Below are positions 53,079 through 62,272 of a DNA stretch of 64,000 nucleotides, in pieces; within the stretch, counting starts at the first letter, position 1, and every line of letters starts with the position of its first letter. The notes under the pieces are model-generated. The model had not been told where the DNA came from, made no database searches, and was given only the letters and a program-made list of their open reading frames with translations. The stretch comes from Fenollaria timonensis (GTDB lineage: Bacteria > Bacillota > Clostridia > Tissierellales > Peptoniphilaceae): assembly GCF_001457835.1 (NCBI RefSeq), contig NZ_LN898230.1:203600-267599 (forward strand), in the 5' to 3' direction. The position numbers and the translations under genes are program-made.

Positions 53079-54515
53079 TTGGATACACTTAGAGAAGCAG
53101 GCATACTTTTACCTATAAGTATATTAAAGAGCAAATATAAGCACGGCACATTCAAAGACGCCATGAAGGCGGTTGATTTTTTAAACAAAGCAGGTCAAAA
53201 GATTTGGCATATCGAGCCAATCATGTATATGGACGGAGATTTAAGAAGCGAAAAAAACATTTCTCAGTTCGCCCTTGACCCAATATACGCGGATTTGGAT
53301 GAGTTCATCAACATGGGTCTACTTAGCACGGCAGAGATATTTAAGCTAGATGAAGAGGCAGAGAAAAAATTCGAAGCGCGCGACAAAGAGCTAATCAAGG
53401 CTGAAAAGATAAAAGCGCTGCGCCTTGTATATAAAAGAGCTTACCAAGACTTCACGAAAGAGGCCATTTACCAGGACTTCATCAATGAAAATCAATATTG
53501 GCTAAAAGATTACGCTTTATTCATGACTATATATAATAAGAAGAAAGTTTTTGAAGAATTTTCCGATGAAGAGATAGATATCGCCATTTACAAGGATAAT
53601 ATTGATGAAGAAATCGAAGAAGAAGCGAAATTCCAAGAGTTCGTTCAGTTCTTATTATATAGACAGTATCTTAAGTTAAAAAATTATGCCAATGGCTTAG
53701 GCGTAAAAATTTTGTGCGACGTTCCTTTTTATGCTAATGAAATATCTTCAGAGGCGTGGGCTATGAAGGACTACTTCGAAGTCGACAAAAAGCTAAGACC
53801 GCTTAACTACGCTATAAAAGCGTATGAACAAGATAAGGACTTAAATCAAATTGATAAACGACTGGTTTATAGTTTTGATTTCATCGCCTTCGACGGCTAT
53901 GAGTATATAAAGGAAAAGTATTCTTATTATGCAAAGCTTTTTGATTATATTAGATTAATCGATATTGAAGACTACGAGACAACAATCAAAGTCGATGCGA
54001 AGACCATGGATCTAGATACTATAAGCGCGGATAAAAATCCGATAGAAGAAATTTTTTCTGTATTGAAAGATATCGATGTAGTAAATAAAGTATTTACTGA
54101 TTATATTAGATGCAATTCGAAAATCATTAGAAAGATAATGAAAGACGATAGGATAATCGAGTCAAGGACTATACAAGACGCCTTTGATGTAAATGCTGAT
54201 GAGAAGAACTTGCCGCTTAATGTTGACAAAACTTGCTTATACTACAGCTCGGACTTTGATATGAAAGAGCTAAGTAAGTACTTAAACTCATCGAGCGATA
54301 TGAAGCTAAGGATAGAGGACTACACGATGAAGAAGGACTTCAATAACTACGACATCATCGAAAGGATGTACAGCTCCAACGCTTCTAAAGTAATTATTGC
54401 TCTTTGGGATTTAAGGGACGAGCTAACAAAGAAGACTAAGGAAGTCGATATTAATGAAATAAGCCTTAAGCTTGAAACGATTTTGAAGCAATACATGATA
54501 CAATTCTCACGATAG
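53079..54515 (+). CDS. MalQ-like (GH77-related) protein with a degenerate active site
   Basis: The product has 478 residues; TTG at 53079 follows AAGGTGATTTT. It resembles 4-alpha-glucanotransferase along its length: REAGILLPISILKSKYKHGT, QFLLYRQYLKLKNYANGLGV then KILCDVPFYANEISSEAWA, and YSYYAKLFDYIRLIDIEDYE. In active MalQ the last block reads like RIDHFRG with the nucleophile Asp, and a later AEDLG block supplies the acid Glu. Here the first is altered to RLIDIEDY and I find no AEDLG. It is probably a non-catalytic homologue. It follows the helicase by 11 bases. Confidence 0.68.
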   Translation: MDTLREAGILLPISILKSKYKHGTFKDAMKAVDFLNKAGQKIWHIEPIMYMDGDLRSEKNISQFALDPIYADLDEFINMGLLSTAEIFKLDEEAEKKFEARDKELIKAEKIKALRLVYKRAYQDFTKEAIYQDFINENQYWLKDYALFMTIYNKKKVFEEFSDEEIDIAIYKDNIDEEIEEEAKFQEFVQFLLYRQYLKLKNYANGLGVKILCDVPFYANEISSEAWAMKDYFEVDKKLRPLNYAIKAYEQDKDLNQIDKRLVYSFDFIAFDGYEYIKEKYSYYAKLFDYIRLIDIEDYETTIKVDAKTMDLDTISADKNPIEEIFSVLKDIDVVNKVFTDYIRCNSKIIRKIMKDDRIIESRTIQDAFDVNADEKNLPLNVDKTCLYYSSDFDMKELSKYLNSSSDMKLRIEDYTMKKDFNNYDIIERMYSSNASKVIIALWDLRDELTKKTKEVDINEISLKLETILKQYMIQFSR

Positions 54516-54614
54516 ACGAAATAAAATATAAGCACATAGACGACCACATGGCTCCGATATATGAATTTATAAGTTCAATATTGGAGCTTTATTATTGATT
54601 ATTGTTCAAAAAAC

Positions 54615-54643
54615 TTGACTTTTTTGATAAGAAAGTTTATAAT
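54615..54643 (+). promoter_or_regulatory. Promoter of the opp operon
   Basis: TTGACT and TATAAT are exactly 17 bases apart, 42 bases before the oppA start and its AAGGAGG site. Confidence 0.85.
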
Positions 54644-54685
54644 AGTCATTGTAGATACTAATTTTATTTTAAGGAGGAAATTAAA

Positions 54686-56485
54686 ATGAAAAGCAAAAAG
54701 TTTTTAGCTTTACTACTAGTTTTAGTAATGGCTATAAGCGTACTAGCAAGTTGTAAACCAGCTGACGAGCCAACAGATGCTGATAAGCCAGCTGAAAATA
54801 CAACAGATGAAGGAAAAGACGAAGGTAAAGATGATACTGATTTAGCTACAGCAAACGGATCAGTTGACCAAATGCCAACTGATGGTGAACCTGATGCGGA
54901 TCAATACATGAACACTTTTGACTCTGCACAACCAAACACATTAGACCCTGCAAAGGGAGACGATATGTATGGTAACACTATTTTACTTAATATCCTTGAA
55001 CCTCTTGTAAGAATCAAAGACGTTGAAGGACAAATGGGTTCTATTGAATATTTTCCAGCAGGAGCTGAAAGCTGGGACGTATCTGAAGATGGACTTACTT
55101 ACACATTCCATGTAAGAGAAGGAAATATGTGGAACGATGGCACTCCAGTAACTGCAAAAGATTATGAATATGGTATTCTTAGAGGTGTTGACCCAAGAAC
55201 TGCTTGCCCATTCGCTAACATATTATACTACATCAAGGGAGCTCAAGAAGTTAACACTACTAAATTAGCTGATGGTGAAGAACCTGACTTCTCAAAAGTT
55301 GCTGTTAAAGCTACAGATGATAAGACTCTAGAAATAACTCTAGCAGAACCTACACCTTATTTCATCGACTTAGTTGTTACAAGAGTTTTCTTCCCACAAA
55401 AGAAAGATTGGGTAGAAAAATATGGTGACACTTATTCAACTAGTCCAGAAACTGCTCCACAATGTGGACCATTCATTCTAAATGACTGGGTTATCAACTC
55501 AGAACAAAACTATGTAAAGAATGAAAATTACTGGGATAAAGATAACGTAAAATTAAGCAAATATAAAGTATCTATAATCAAAGACTCAAACACTATCTAC
55601 AACGCACTTAAAGCTGGTCAAATCGACTACGCAGGTGTAGGCGATCCTAAGTGGAAAGGCCAATTCTTAGACAATCCTGATTACTATAACACTGTAAGAG
55701 CAAACCCTGATACAACATACTTCATGTTTAACTGCAACGAAGGTGCAAACACTGTAAACGCTAAGATTAGAAAAGCTATATCTATATCTTTAGATAGACA
55801 AGGTCTAATCGACGCTTGCTACAATGGTGTTCCAACAGCTGCATTTGACTTTGTTCCACCAGCTGTAACATGCCAAGGTCTTGAATTTAACAAACTTGGA
55901 GAAGGTTGGATATCTAAGTTAATGGAAGACAATCCAGATCCAAAGGCTTTATTTGCAGAAGGAGCTAAAGAAGCAGGTTTAGGAGATCCATCAGGCATTA
56001 CTATCAAGCTTATGGGTTCAGATACATCTCAAGAAGGAAGAACTTCTGGAGAATTTGTACAACAATGCTTAGAAGAAGCTTTAGGATGTAAAGTTGAAGT
56101 AGATAACCAAGACTGGTCACAATTCATCAACATCGTTCAAACTGGCGAAGGTTGGGATATAGCGTGGTTAGCTTGGGGTGCAGATTTTAACGACCCATCT
56201 AACTTCCTAGAAACAATGCATTCAAAGACAGCTGCATATCCAACAGGATATAAGAATGAAGAATTTGATAAGTTATTAGACGAAGCTAAGACTGAACAAG
56301 ATCCAAAAAAACGTTGTCAACTACTTCATGACGCAGAAAAGATTGCTCTTTATGATGATGCTGCTATTACTCCAGTAATTCACAGAATTGCTCAAGTATT
56401 CAGAAGATCATATGTTAGAAATGCAAACTATAGTTACTTCTCAACTATGGGTATGTCAAGAATATTCACAAGTGGAAGAAAATAG
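54686..56485 (+). CDS. oppA: Oligopeptide-binding lipoprotein
   Basis: The product has 599 residues. A lipoprotein signal ends in the lipobox VLASCK (Cys about 23), followed by an acidic, low-complexity linker (residues 24-65), then an SBP_bac_5 domain: NTFDSAQPNTLDPAKGDD, YTFHVREGNMWNDGTPVTAK, YFMFNCNEGANTVNAKIRKA. It captures peptides outside the cell for OppBCDF. Codon use here is biased to a smaller set than in the neighbours, consistent with high expression. A hairpin after it would keep OppA more abundant than the rest. Confidence 0.95.
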   Translation: MKSKKFLALLLVLVMAISVLASCKPADEPTDADKPAENTTDEGKDEGKDDTDLATANGSVDQMPTDGEPDADQYMNTFDSAQPNTLDPAKGDDMYGNTILLNILEPLVRIKDVEGQMGSIEYFPAGAESWDVSEDGLTYTFHVREGNMWNDGTPVTAKDYEYGILRGVDPRTACPFANILYYIKGAQEVNTTKLADGEEPDFSKVAVKATDDKTLEITLAEPTPYFIDLVVTRVFFPQKKDWVEKYGDTYSTSPETAPQCGPFILNDWVINSEQNYVKNENYWDKDNVKLSKYKVSIIKDSNTIYNALKAGQIDYAGVGDPKWKGQFLDNPDYYNTVRANPDTTYFMFNCNEGANTVNAKIRKAISISLDRQGLIDACYNGVPTAAFDFVPPAVTCQGLEFNKLGEGWISKLMEDNPDPKALFAEGAKEAGLGDPSGITIKLMGSDTSQEGRTSGEFVQQCLEEALGCKVEVDNQDWSQFINIVQTGEGWDIAWLAWGADFNDPSNFLETMHSKTAAYPTGYKNEEFDKLLDEAKTEQDPKKRCQLLHDAEKIALYDDAAITPVIHRIAQVFRRSYVRNANYSYFSTMGMSRIFTSGRK

Positions 56486-56507
56486 TTAGAAATAACAATT
56501 TATAAAC

Positions 56508-56536
56508 AAGAAAAGGGGGTTTTTCCCCTTTTCTTA
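56508..56536 (+). terminator. Hairpin between oppA and oppB
   Basis: GAAAAGGGG and CCCCTTTTC pair around GTTTTT. There is no T-run after it, so it probably stabilises the oppA transcript or acts as a leaky stop. Confidence 0.7.
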
Positions 56537-56564
56537 GCTTATAAACAGAAATTAGGAGGATAAT

Positions 56565-57494
56565 ATGATAAAGTATATCGTAAAAAGAGTTATTTATTTA
56601 TTCATTACTCTTTTTATAATCACTACTGCAACATTTTATCTAATGCATACTATCCCTGGAGACCCTTTGACAGCAAGAGTTCAAAAGAATCTACCAGAAC
56701 AAATCAGAATTAACTTTGAAAGAAAGTATGGCTTGGATAAACCGTTGTACGAACAATATGGATTGTTTTTAAAAAACATGTCTCAAGGAGACTTCGGCGA
56801 ATCAATTACATATCCAGGTGTAAAAATTGCGGATAGAATTTTCTCAACAGCGCCTATCTCTGGTGCTTTAGGAGGAACAGCTTTAGTTGTAGGTTTTACA
56901 TTAGGTATGGTACTAGGTATCATAGCTGCATTAAATAGAGGTAAGTGGCCTGACTACTTAGTTATGTTCCTTGCAATTATCGGTATAGTACTACCATCAT
57001 TCGTATTAGCAACATTACTTCAATATGTATTTGCTAATAAATTAGGATGGTTACCAGTTATGGGTTGGGGTACAGTTAAGAATGCAGTTCTTCCTGTTAT
57101 AGCTCTAAGCTTTGGAACTATAGCAACTTACGCAAGATATATGAGATCTTCAGTACTTGAAGTTATTAATTCAGACTATATCTTAACTGCAAGAGCAAAG
57201 GGCGTAAGTGAATTTAACATAATTAGAAAACATGTGTTTAAAAACGCATTTATTCCATCACTAACTATTCTTGGACCACAAATCGGTGGTATATTCGCTG
57301 GTTCATTTGTTATTGAAAAGATATTCTCTATACCAGGTTTAGGTTTCTTCCTAGTAACATCTATTCAAGATAGAGACTATCCGATGATAATTTCATCTAC
57401 AATATTCTTTGCATTCTTATTTATAGTTGCTACATTGGTTGTAGACGTTCTATATGTAATAATTGACCCAAGAATTAAGTTATCAGAAGATTAA
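56565..57494 (+). CDS. oppB: Oligopeptide ABC permease, first subunit
   Basis: The product has 309 residues with six spans. The N-terminal signature HTIPGDPLTARVQKNLPEQI and the coupling loop YILTARAKGVSEFNIIRKHV are typical of OppB/DppB. TAGGAGG precedes the ATG. It pairs with OppC in the membrane. Confidence 0.95.
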   Translation: MIKYIVKRVIYLFITLFIITTATFYLMHTIPGDPLTARVQKNLPEQIRINFERKYGLDKPLYEQYGLFLKNMSQGDFGESITYPGVKIADRIFSTAPISGALGGTALVVGFTLGMVLGIIAALNRGKWPDYLVMFLAIIGIVLPSFVLATLLQYVFANKLGWLPVMGWGTVKNAVLPVIALSFGTIATYARYMRSSVLEVINSDYILTARAKGVSEFNIIRKHVFKNAFIPSLTILGPQIGGIFAGSFVIEKIFSIPGLGFFLVTSIQDRDYPMIISSTIFFAFLFIVATLVVDVLYVIIDPRIKLSED

Positions 57495-57507
57495 TCAGGA
57501 GGTAAAC

Positions 57508-58440
57508 ATGGAAGAAAAAGATTTAAAACTTACTCCTGAGATGTTCAAAAGGATACCAAAAGACAATGAAGAGGCAGAACTTATTGCTAGACCGTCAATA
57601 TCTTTTTGGCAAGACGCATGGAGAAGATTAAAAGAAAATAAAGTAGCTATGCTAGCACTTGTTTTGCTTGGCTTACTTGTATTTTTAATTATATTTGGAC
57701 CATATTTTAATAGCTACAGTCCTACAAAAATTCAAGCAAAGACAAAAGACATTACACCTAATGCACAATTTTGGTTCGGTACTGATAATGCCGGACGTGA
57801 TATATTTACAAGAGTTTTCTACGCTGGTAGAACATCTCTAATCATTGGTCTTGCAGGCGCGCTTATATCAACAGTTGTAGGCCTTTTATACGGTGCTATC
57901 TCAGGCTATGTTGGTGGAGCAGTTGATATCGTAATGATGAGAATTCTAGAAATTCTAGCTTCACTACCATATCTACTAGTGGTAATCGTACTACAAATAA
58001 GACTAGAAACAAGAAACATATGGACACTGTTACTAGCACTAACCATAACAGGATGGACAGGCACAGCTCGTATAGTGCGTGCTGAAGTGCTAAGAATAAA
58101 AGCACAAGAATACGTTCTTGCAGCAAAAACACTTGGTGTAAGCTCTTGGAAGATAATTACTAAGCACTTAATACCAAACGCAATGCCTATACTTATAGTA
58201 GGTATTACATTTGACGTTCCAGGATTTATATTCTCAGAAGCCTTCCTATCATACTTAGGTATAGGTCTTCAATCACCTGCAACATCTTGGGGTATTATGT
58301 GTTCTGAAGCGACAAGTACTTTCATGTACTTGCCACATCAAATGTTCTTCCCATCACTAATGATAGCTATAACAATGTTATGCTTCACACTATTAGGTGA
58401 TGGACTTAGAGACGCACTTGATCCAAAACTAAGAAAGTAG
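57508..58440 (+). CDS. oppC: Oligopeptide ABC permease, second subunit
   Basis: The product has 310 residues from ATG 57508, behind AGGAGGTAAAC; the frame is open 15 codons upstream inside oppB but has no site there. An OppC_N segment (ISFWQDAWRRLKENKVAML) precedes about five more spans. The coupling loop is EYVLAAKTLGVSSWKIITKH. FGTDNAGRDIFTRVFYAGRT is the usual OppC/DppC block. Confidence 0.95.
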   Translation: MEEKDLKLTPEMFKRIPKDNEEAELIARPSISFWQDAWRRLKENKVAMLALVLLGLLVFLIIFGPYFNSYSPTKIQAKTKDITPNAQFWFGTDNAGRDIFTRVFYAGRTSLIIGLAGALISTVVGLLYGAISGYVGGAVDIVMMRILEILASLPYLLVVIVLQIRLETRNIWTLLLALTITGWTGTARIVRAEVLRIKAQEYVLAAKTLGVSSWKIITKHLIPNAMPILIVGITFDVPGFIFSEAFLSYLGIGLQSPATSWGIMCSEATSTFMYLPHQMFFPSLMIAITMLCFTLLGDGLRDALDPKLRK

Positions 58441-58447
58441 GAGGCTA

Positions 58448-59479
58448 ATGATGGAAAACAATAGAGAAAAACTATTAGAGGTTAAAAATCTTAATGTTTC
58501 TTTCCATACTTACGCTGGAGAAGTAAAGGCAGTTAGAGGTTTAGACTTCCACCTTTATCCAGGTGAAACATTGGCTTTCGTAGGTGAAAGTGGATGCGGA
58601 AAGAGCGTTACAGCAAAATCACTAATGAGACTACTTCCAAAGGACAGTAGTGAAATAAAGAAAGAATCACAAATTACATTTAACGGTAAGGATGTCTTAG
58701 CTATGAACTCCAAGGAATTAACAGACCTTAGAGGTAATGATATATCTATGATATTCCAAGACCCAATGACTTCATTGAACCCAACTATGCGTATAGGGGA
58801 CCAAATCAAAGAAGCATTAAAGATACACAGACAATTAAGCGGCGCTGAAGCTGACAAGGTTGCTGTTGACTTACTAGAACTAGTTCAAATACCAGAAGCA
58901 AAGAACAGACTTAAATCATATCCACACGAACTATCAGGTGGTATGAGACAAAGGGTTATGATTGCGATTGCACTTTCATGTAATCCAAAGCTTCTTTTAG
59001 CTGACGAGCCAACAACAGCACTTGACGTAACCATTCAAGCACAAATACTTGACTTATTACAAGACCTTAAGAACAGATTAAACACAGCCATCATACTTGT
59101 AACTCATGACCTTGGCGTTGTAGCTAACTTTGCTGAGAGAATTCAAGTTATGTATGCAGGTGATATTGTTGAAGAAGGAACTACAGATGAAATCTTCTAC
59201 AATGCAAGACACCCATACACATGGGCTCTACTTAACTCTATTCCAAAGGTTCACGCAAAAGACGTTGAGCTTAGAGCTTTAGGCGGTACACCACCAGACC
59301 TATTATTACCATTACCAGGATGCCCATTTGCAGCTAGATGCTCTAGAGCGATGGAAATCTGTAAAAAGGTACACCCTCCTAAGACTGAACTATCTCCTAC
59401 ACACCACAACTGGTGCTGGCTAGAACATGAATTAGCTGGAGATATTGACTGGGATGCAATGAGAGGAGGAGCATATTAA
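58448..59479 (+). CDS. oppD: Oligopeptide ABC ATPase OppD
   Basis: The product has 343 residues; two adjacent ATGs (58448 and 58451) can both use TAGGAGG. Walker A GESGCGKSVTAKSL, Q-loop MIFQDPMTSLNP, signature LSGGMRQRVMIAIAL, Walker B LLLADEPTTALD and H-loop LVTHDLGVV. The C-terminal oligo_HPY region has four cysteines (PGCPFAARCSRAMEICKK and HNWCWLE), which often bind an iron-sulfur cluster. Its stop overlaps oppF. Confidence 0.95.
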   Translation: MMENNREKLLEVKNLNVSFHTYAGEVKAVRGLDFHLYPGETLAFVGESGCGKSVTAKSLMRLLPKDSSEIKKESQITFNGKDVLAMNSKELTDLRGNDISMIFQDPMTSLNPTMRIGDQIKEALKIHRQLSGAEADKVAVDLLELVQIPEAKNRLKSYPHELSGGMRQRVMIAIALSCNPKLLLADEPTTALDVTIQAQILDLLQDLKNRLNTAIILVTHDLGVVANFAERIQVMYAGDIVEEGTTDEIFYNARHPYTWALLNSIPKVHAKDVELRALGGTPPDLLLPLPGCPFAARCSRAMEICKKVHPPKTELSPTHHNWCWLEHELAGDIDWDAMRGGAY

Positions 59480-60498
59480 TGGCTAAATTTACTGAAAAAC
59501 TTATAGAAGTTAAAAACTTAAGTAAACACTTCAATGTTGGCAAGGGTAAAACTCTTAAAGCTGTTGATAATGTTAGCTTTGATATCTACAAGGGCGAAAC
59601 ATTTGGCGTTGTAGGTGAATCTGGTTGCGGCAAGACAACTTGTGGTAGAACAGTTCTTGGTATGTACAGAGCTACTAAGGGTGAAGCTTTATTTAACGGT
59701 AAAGACATTCACTCACTTAGAGGTAAGGAAGCTATTGACTTCAAGAAAAATGCTCAATACATCTTCCAAGACCCATATGCATCACTTGACCCAAGAATCA
59801 CTGTTGGTGACATCATTGCTGAAGGTATGGATGTTCACTTCAACTATAGTCATGAAGAAAGACAAGCTAAGATAAATGAATTACTTGACAAGGTAGGTCT
59901 AAACAAGGAACATGCTCTTAGATACCCGCATGAGCTTTCAGGTGGACAAAGACAAAGAGTTGGTATAGCAAGATCACTTGCTGTAGAACCATCATTTATT
60001 GTCTGCGACGAACCTATCTCAGCTCTAGACGTATCTATACAAGCGCAAATCGTTAACCTACTAAACAAGCTACAAGACGAACTTGGCTTAACATACATGT
60101 TCATCTCACACGACTTGTCCATGGTTAAGCACATTTCTGACAGAATCGCAGTAATGTATCTTGGATCAATCGTTGAACTTGCAGAAAGCTCACAAATTTA
60201 TGAAGCATCACTTCATCCATATACACAAGCTTTGATGAGTGCTATACCAGTACCAGACCCACATGCAGGATCAGCAAAGAACAGAATCAAGCTTGAAGGA
60301 GAAGTGCCTTCACCAATCAACACTCCACCAGGATGTAAATTTGTTAACAGATGTAGATATGCTATGGACATCTGCCACAAAGTTGAACCTGAACTTAAGG
60401 AGTTAAAACCTGAACACTTCTGCGCATGCCACTTGTATGACAACGGCTTGATAGACTTAAAAGATGCAAAGGTAACACAAGATTTAGGAAATAAATAA
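59479..60498 (+). CDS. oppF: Oligopeptide ABC ATPase OppF
   Basis: The product has 339 residues. Walker A GESGCGKTTCGRTV, Q-loop YIFQDPYASLDP, signature LSGGQRQRVGIARSL, Walker B FIVCDEPISALD, H-loop FISHDLSMV, then the oligo_HPY region (PPGCKFVNRCRYAMDICHKV). With OppD it powers peptide import. It is the last gene of the operon. Confidence 0.95.
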   Translation: MAKFTEKLIEVKNLSKHFNVGKGKTLKAVDNVSFDIYKGETFGVVGESGCGKTTCGRTVLGMYRATKGEALFNGKDIHSLRGKEAIDFKKNAQYIFQDPYASLDPRITVGDIIAEGMDVHFNYSHEERQAKINELLDKVGLNKEHALRYPHELSGGQRQRVGIARSLAVEPSFIVCDEPISALDVSIQAQIVNLLNKLQDELGLTYMFISHDLSMVKHISDRIAVMYLGSIVELAESSQIYEASLHPYTQALMSAIPVPDPHAGSAKNRIKLEGEVPSPINTPPGCKFVNRCRYAMDICHKVEPELKELKPEHFCACHLYDNGLIDLKDAKVTQDLGNK

Positions 60499-60517
60499 TT
60501 CAATAAAGAATATGATT

Positions 60518-60550
60518 AAAGGGGGAAGAGATTTTCTTTCCCCTTTAAAA
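60518..60550 (+). terminator. Terminator of the opp operon
   Basis: TTAAAGGGGGAAGA and a TCTTTCCCCTTTAA-type arm form the stem. The downstream bases AAAATATT give a weak tail. Confidence 0.75.
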
Positions 60551-60575
60551 TATTAGGAGTTTAAAATATTAGGAG
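60544..60575 (+). repeat. Duplicated 16-bp segment containing the ribosome site of the VanZ gene
   Basis: TTTAAAATATTAGGAG occurs twice head to tail (60544-60559 and 60560-60575), giving two AGGAG copies before the ATG at 60584. Confidence 0.85.
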
Positions 60576-60583
60576 CCTAAGAA

Positions 60584-61030
60584 ATGAAAAATAAAAAATT
60601 AATAAAAATATTATTTTATATCTATATTGCTTTTTTGATTCTCTTTGTCGTTTTAAAATTCGATGGTAGTTTTGAAAGAATCATATCCTTACATAATAGC
60701 ATAATAGAAAATGAAAAAGATGGTTTAAGAAATATAAATATAATTCCATTTAGAAGCATATCTCCATACCTAAGTAATATTACAGAGCCTTATGCTTTTA
60801 AAAACATTCTAGCTAACATTCTAGTCTTTATACCCTTAGGATTTTTTGTTACGAATAAGAACAGTAAAAATGTATTTAAGACTTTAGCAATTTGCTTATC
60901 TGTAATACTTTCAATTGAGTGCATACAATTATTATTCAAAATTGGATTTTTCGATGTAGACGATATAATATTAAATTTTATAGGATCATTAATTGGTCTA
61001 ATTATAAATCTATTGGCGCAAAAAAGGTAG
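60584..61030 (+). CDS. VanZ-family membrane protein
   Basis: The product has 148 residues and about four membrane spans. NIIPFRSISPYLSNITEPYA, ILANILVFIPLGFFVTNKNS and SIECIQLLFKIGFFDVDDII match the VanZ-like family. VanZ of enterococci gives low teicoplanin resistance, but most family members have no proven role. It lies convergent to dacA and shares a terminator with it. Confidence 0.88.
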   Translation: MKNKKLIKILFYIYIAFLILFVVLKFDGSFERIISLHNSIIENEKDGLRNINIIPFRSISPYLSNITEPYAFKNILANILVFIPLGFFVTNKNSKNVFKTLAICLSVILSIECIQLLFKIGFFDVDDIILNFIGSLIGLIINLLAQKR

Positions 61031-61056
61031 TTAGCAATTTGCTAACTACCTTAATT
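61024..61056. terminator. Bidirectional terminator between vanZ-like and dacA genes
   Basis: AAGGTAGTTAGC and GCTAACTACCTT pair around AATTT, with A and T runs on both sides. Confidence 0.85.
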
Positions 61057-61072
61057 TATCTTTATACAAATA

Positions 61073-62272
61073 TTATTCAGCTGTATTTAGCTTTTCAAAG
61101 CTCCATACATTCATAAAGAATTCATATATTCTATCGAAGATGGTCTTCTTTGTTAAGCTGTTCATGGCGATGGCATCTGTTTTGAAGACTTCTTCACTAT
61201 CGATGTAGACTTTATATTCGCCAATCACGTCGCCTTCTTTAACGTGGCTATAGTCAAGGTCTGCGTCCATAATAAATTTTGTCTCGGTGTTAATGCCATT
61301 ATTAAGTGAGCGAACGAAGTCCTCTTTTGGTTCTATCTCAAGCATTTCTTCCTTGTAATCATCAAGGCCATATTTAGCGATTTTACTAGCCTTTTTCGAA
61401 AGAAGTATCTTTTTCGAATAATTATCTAAGGCATATTCATATACATAAGCAGAATTTTCTACGCGAAGCTCTTTAGTTTTGGCTCCAAGCATTACAAAGA
61501 TAAATTCGTTGTCTTCAGTTTTAACGCCGTCACCTATACTATGGAAAGTCGCTACAAAGCAGTTGCCTGCGGCTCTTGTTGTTCCTGTCTTAAGTCCGGT
61601 AACGCCATCGCGACCAAAAATCGGATTAGTGTTTTCTTCGTGATAATCCTTCTCAGGGTAATCAATCGCTACTGTTATCGTGTAGTCAATATAGTTTGGA
61701 TGTTCTTTGATTATCCTCTTCGACAAATCTAAAACGTCCTTCGCGCACATCGAGTTTTGCTTAAGATCAGGTAGGCGAGGTAGGCCGTGGGCATTATAAA
61801 ATACTGCGCCGTTGTAGCCAAGCTCCTTTGCCTTTTCATTCATCATAGTTACAAAAGCTGCTTCGCTTCCAGCGATGTGTCTTGCGATGGCTGCAGTGAC
61901 ATCATTACACGAGTTTGTCATCATTATTTCAAGCATTCTTTTAAGCGTATATCTTTCACCGGGCTTGATACCCAATCTGTTTCCAGTAGGGTAGCAGTCT
62001 TCGCTTTTTATCTCAATTTCATCGCTCTCATGAATATCACCGCTTTTTAATTTATTTAAAGCTATGTAAAAAGTCATTAGCTTTGATACAGAGGCTATGG
62101 GTACTACTTCATTAATGTTTGCAGAGCTTGCTATGATGGAGTCAGTTTCAACGTTGTAGAGTATATATGCTCTCGTATCTTTTACTTCTAAATCTTTTGC
62201 AAAGCTTAGATTTGTGCTTAGCATTAAAACTATTAGCAAAAATATTATGCTTCGTTTAAACTTATGCATCAT
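61073..62272 (-). CDS. dacA: D-alanyl-D-alanine carboxypeptidase (PBP5/6 type)
   Basis: The product has 399 residues. A signal peptide (residues 1-25, ending LSFA) is followed by a peptidase S11 domain with SVSKLM (catalytic Ser-x-x-Lys), the SCN triad in MTNSCNDVTAAIARHIA and GLKTGTTRAAGN (KTG). A C-terminal PBP5_C-like domain and amphipathic tail anchor it. It trims the terminal D-Ala of peptidoglycan stem peptides. Its start overlaps the murE end by 11 bases. Confidence 0.93.
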   Translation of the reverse strand: MMHKFKRSIIFLLIVLMLSTNLSFAKDLEVKDTRAYILYNVETDSIIASSANINEVVPIASVSKLMTFYIALNKLKSGDIHESDEIEIKSEDCYPTGNRLGIKPGERYTLKRMLEIMMTNSCNDVTAAIARHIAGSEAAFVTMMNEKAKELGYNGAVFYNAHGLPRLPDLKQNSMCAKDVLDLSKRIIKEHPNYIDYTITVAIDYPEKDYHEENTNPIFGRDGVTGLKTGTTRAAGNCFVATFHSIGDGVKTEDNEFIFVMLGAKTKELRVENSAYVYEYALDNYSKKILLSKKASKIAKYGLDDYKEEMLEIEPKEDFVRSLNNGINTETKFIMDADLDYSHVKEGDVIGEYKVYIDSEEVFKTDAIAMNSLTKKTIFDRIYEFFMNVWSFEKLNTAE

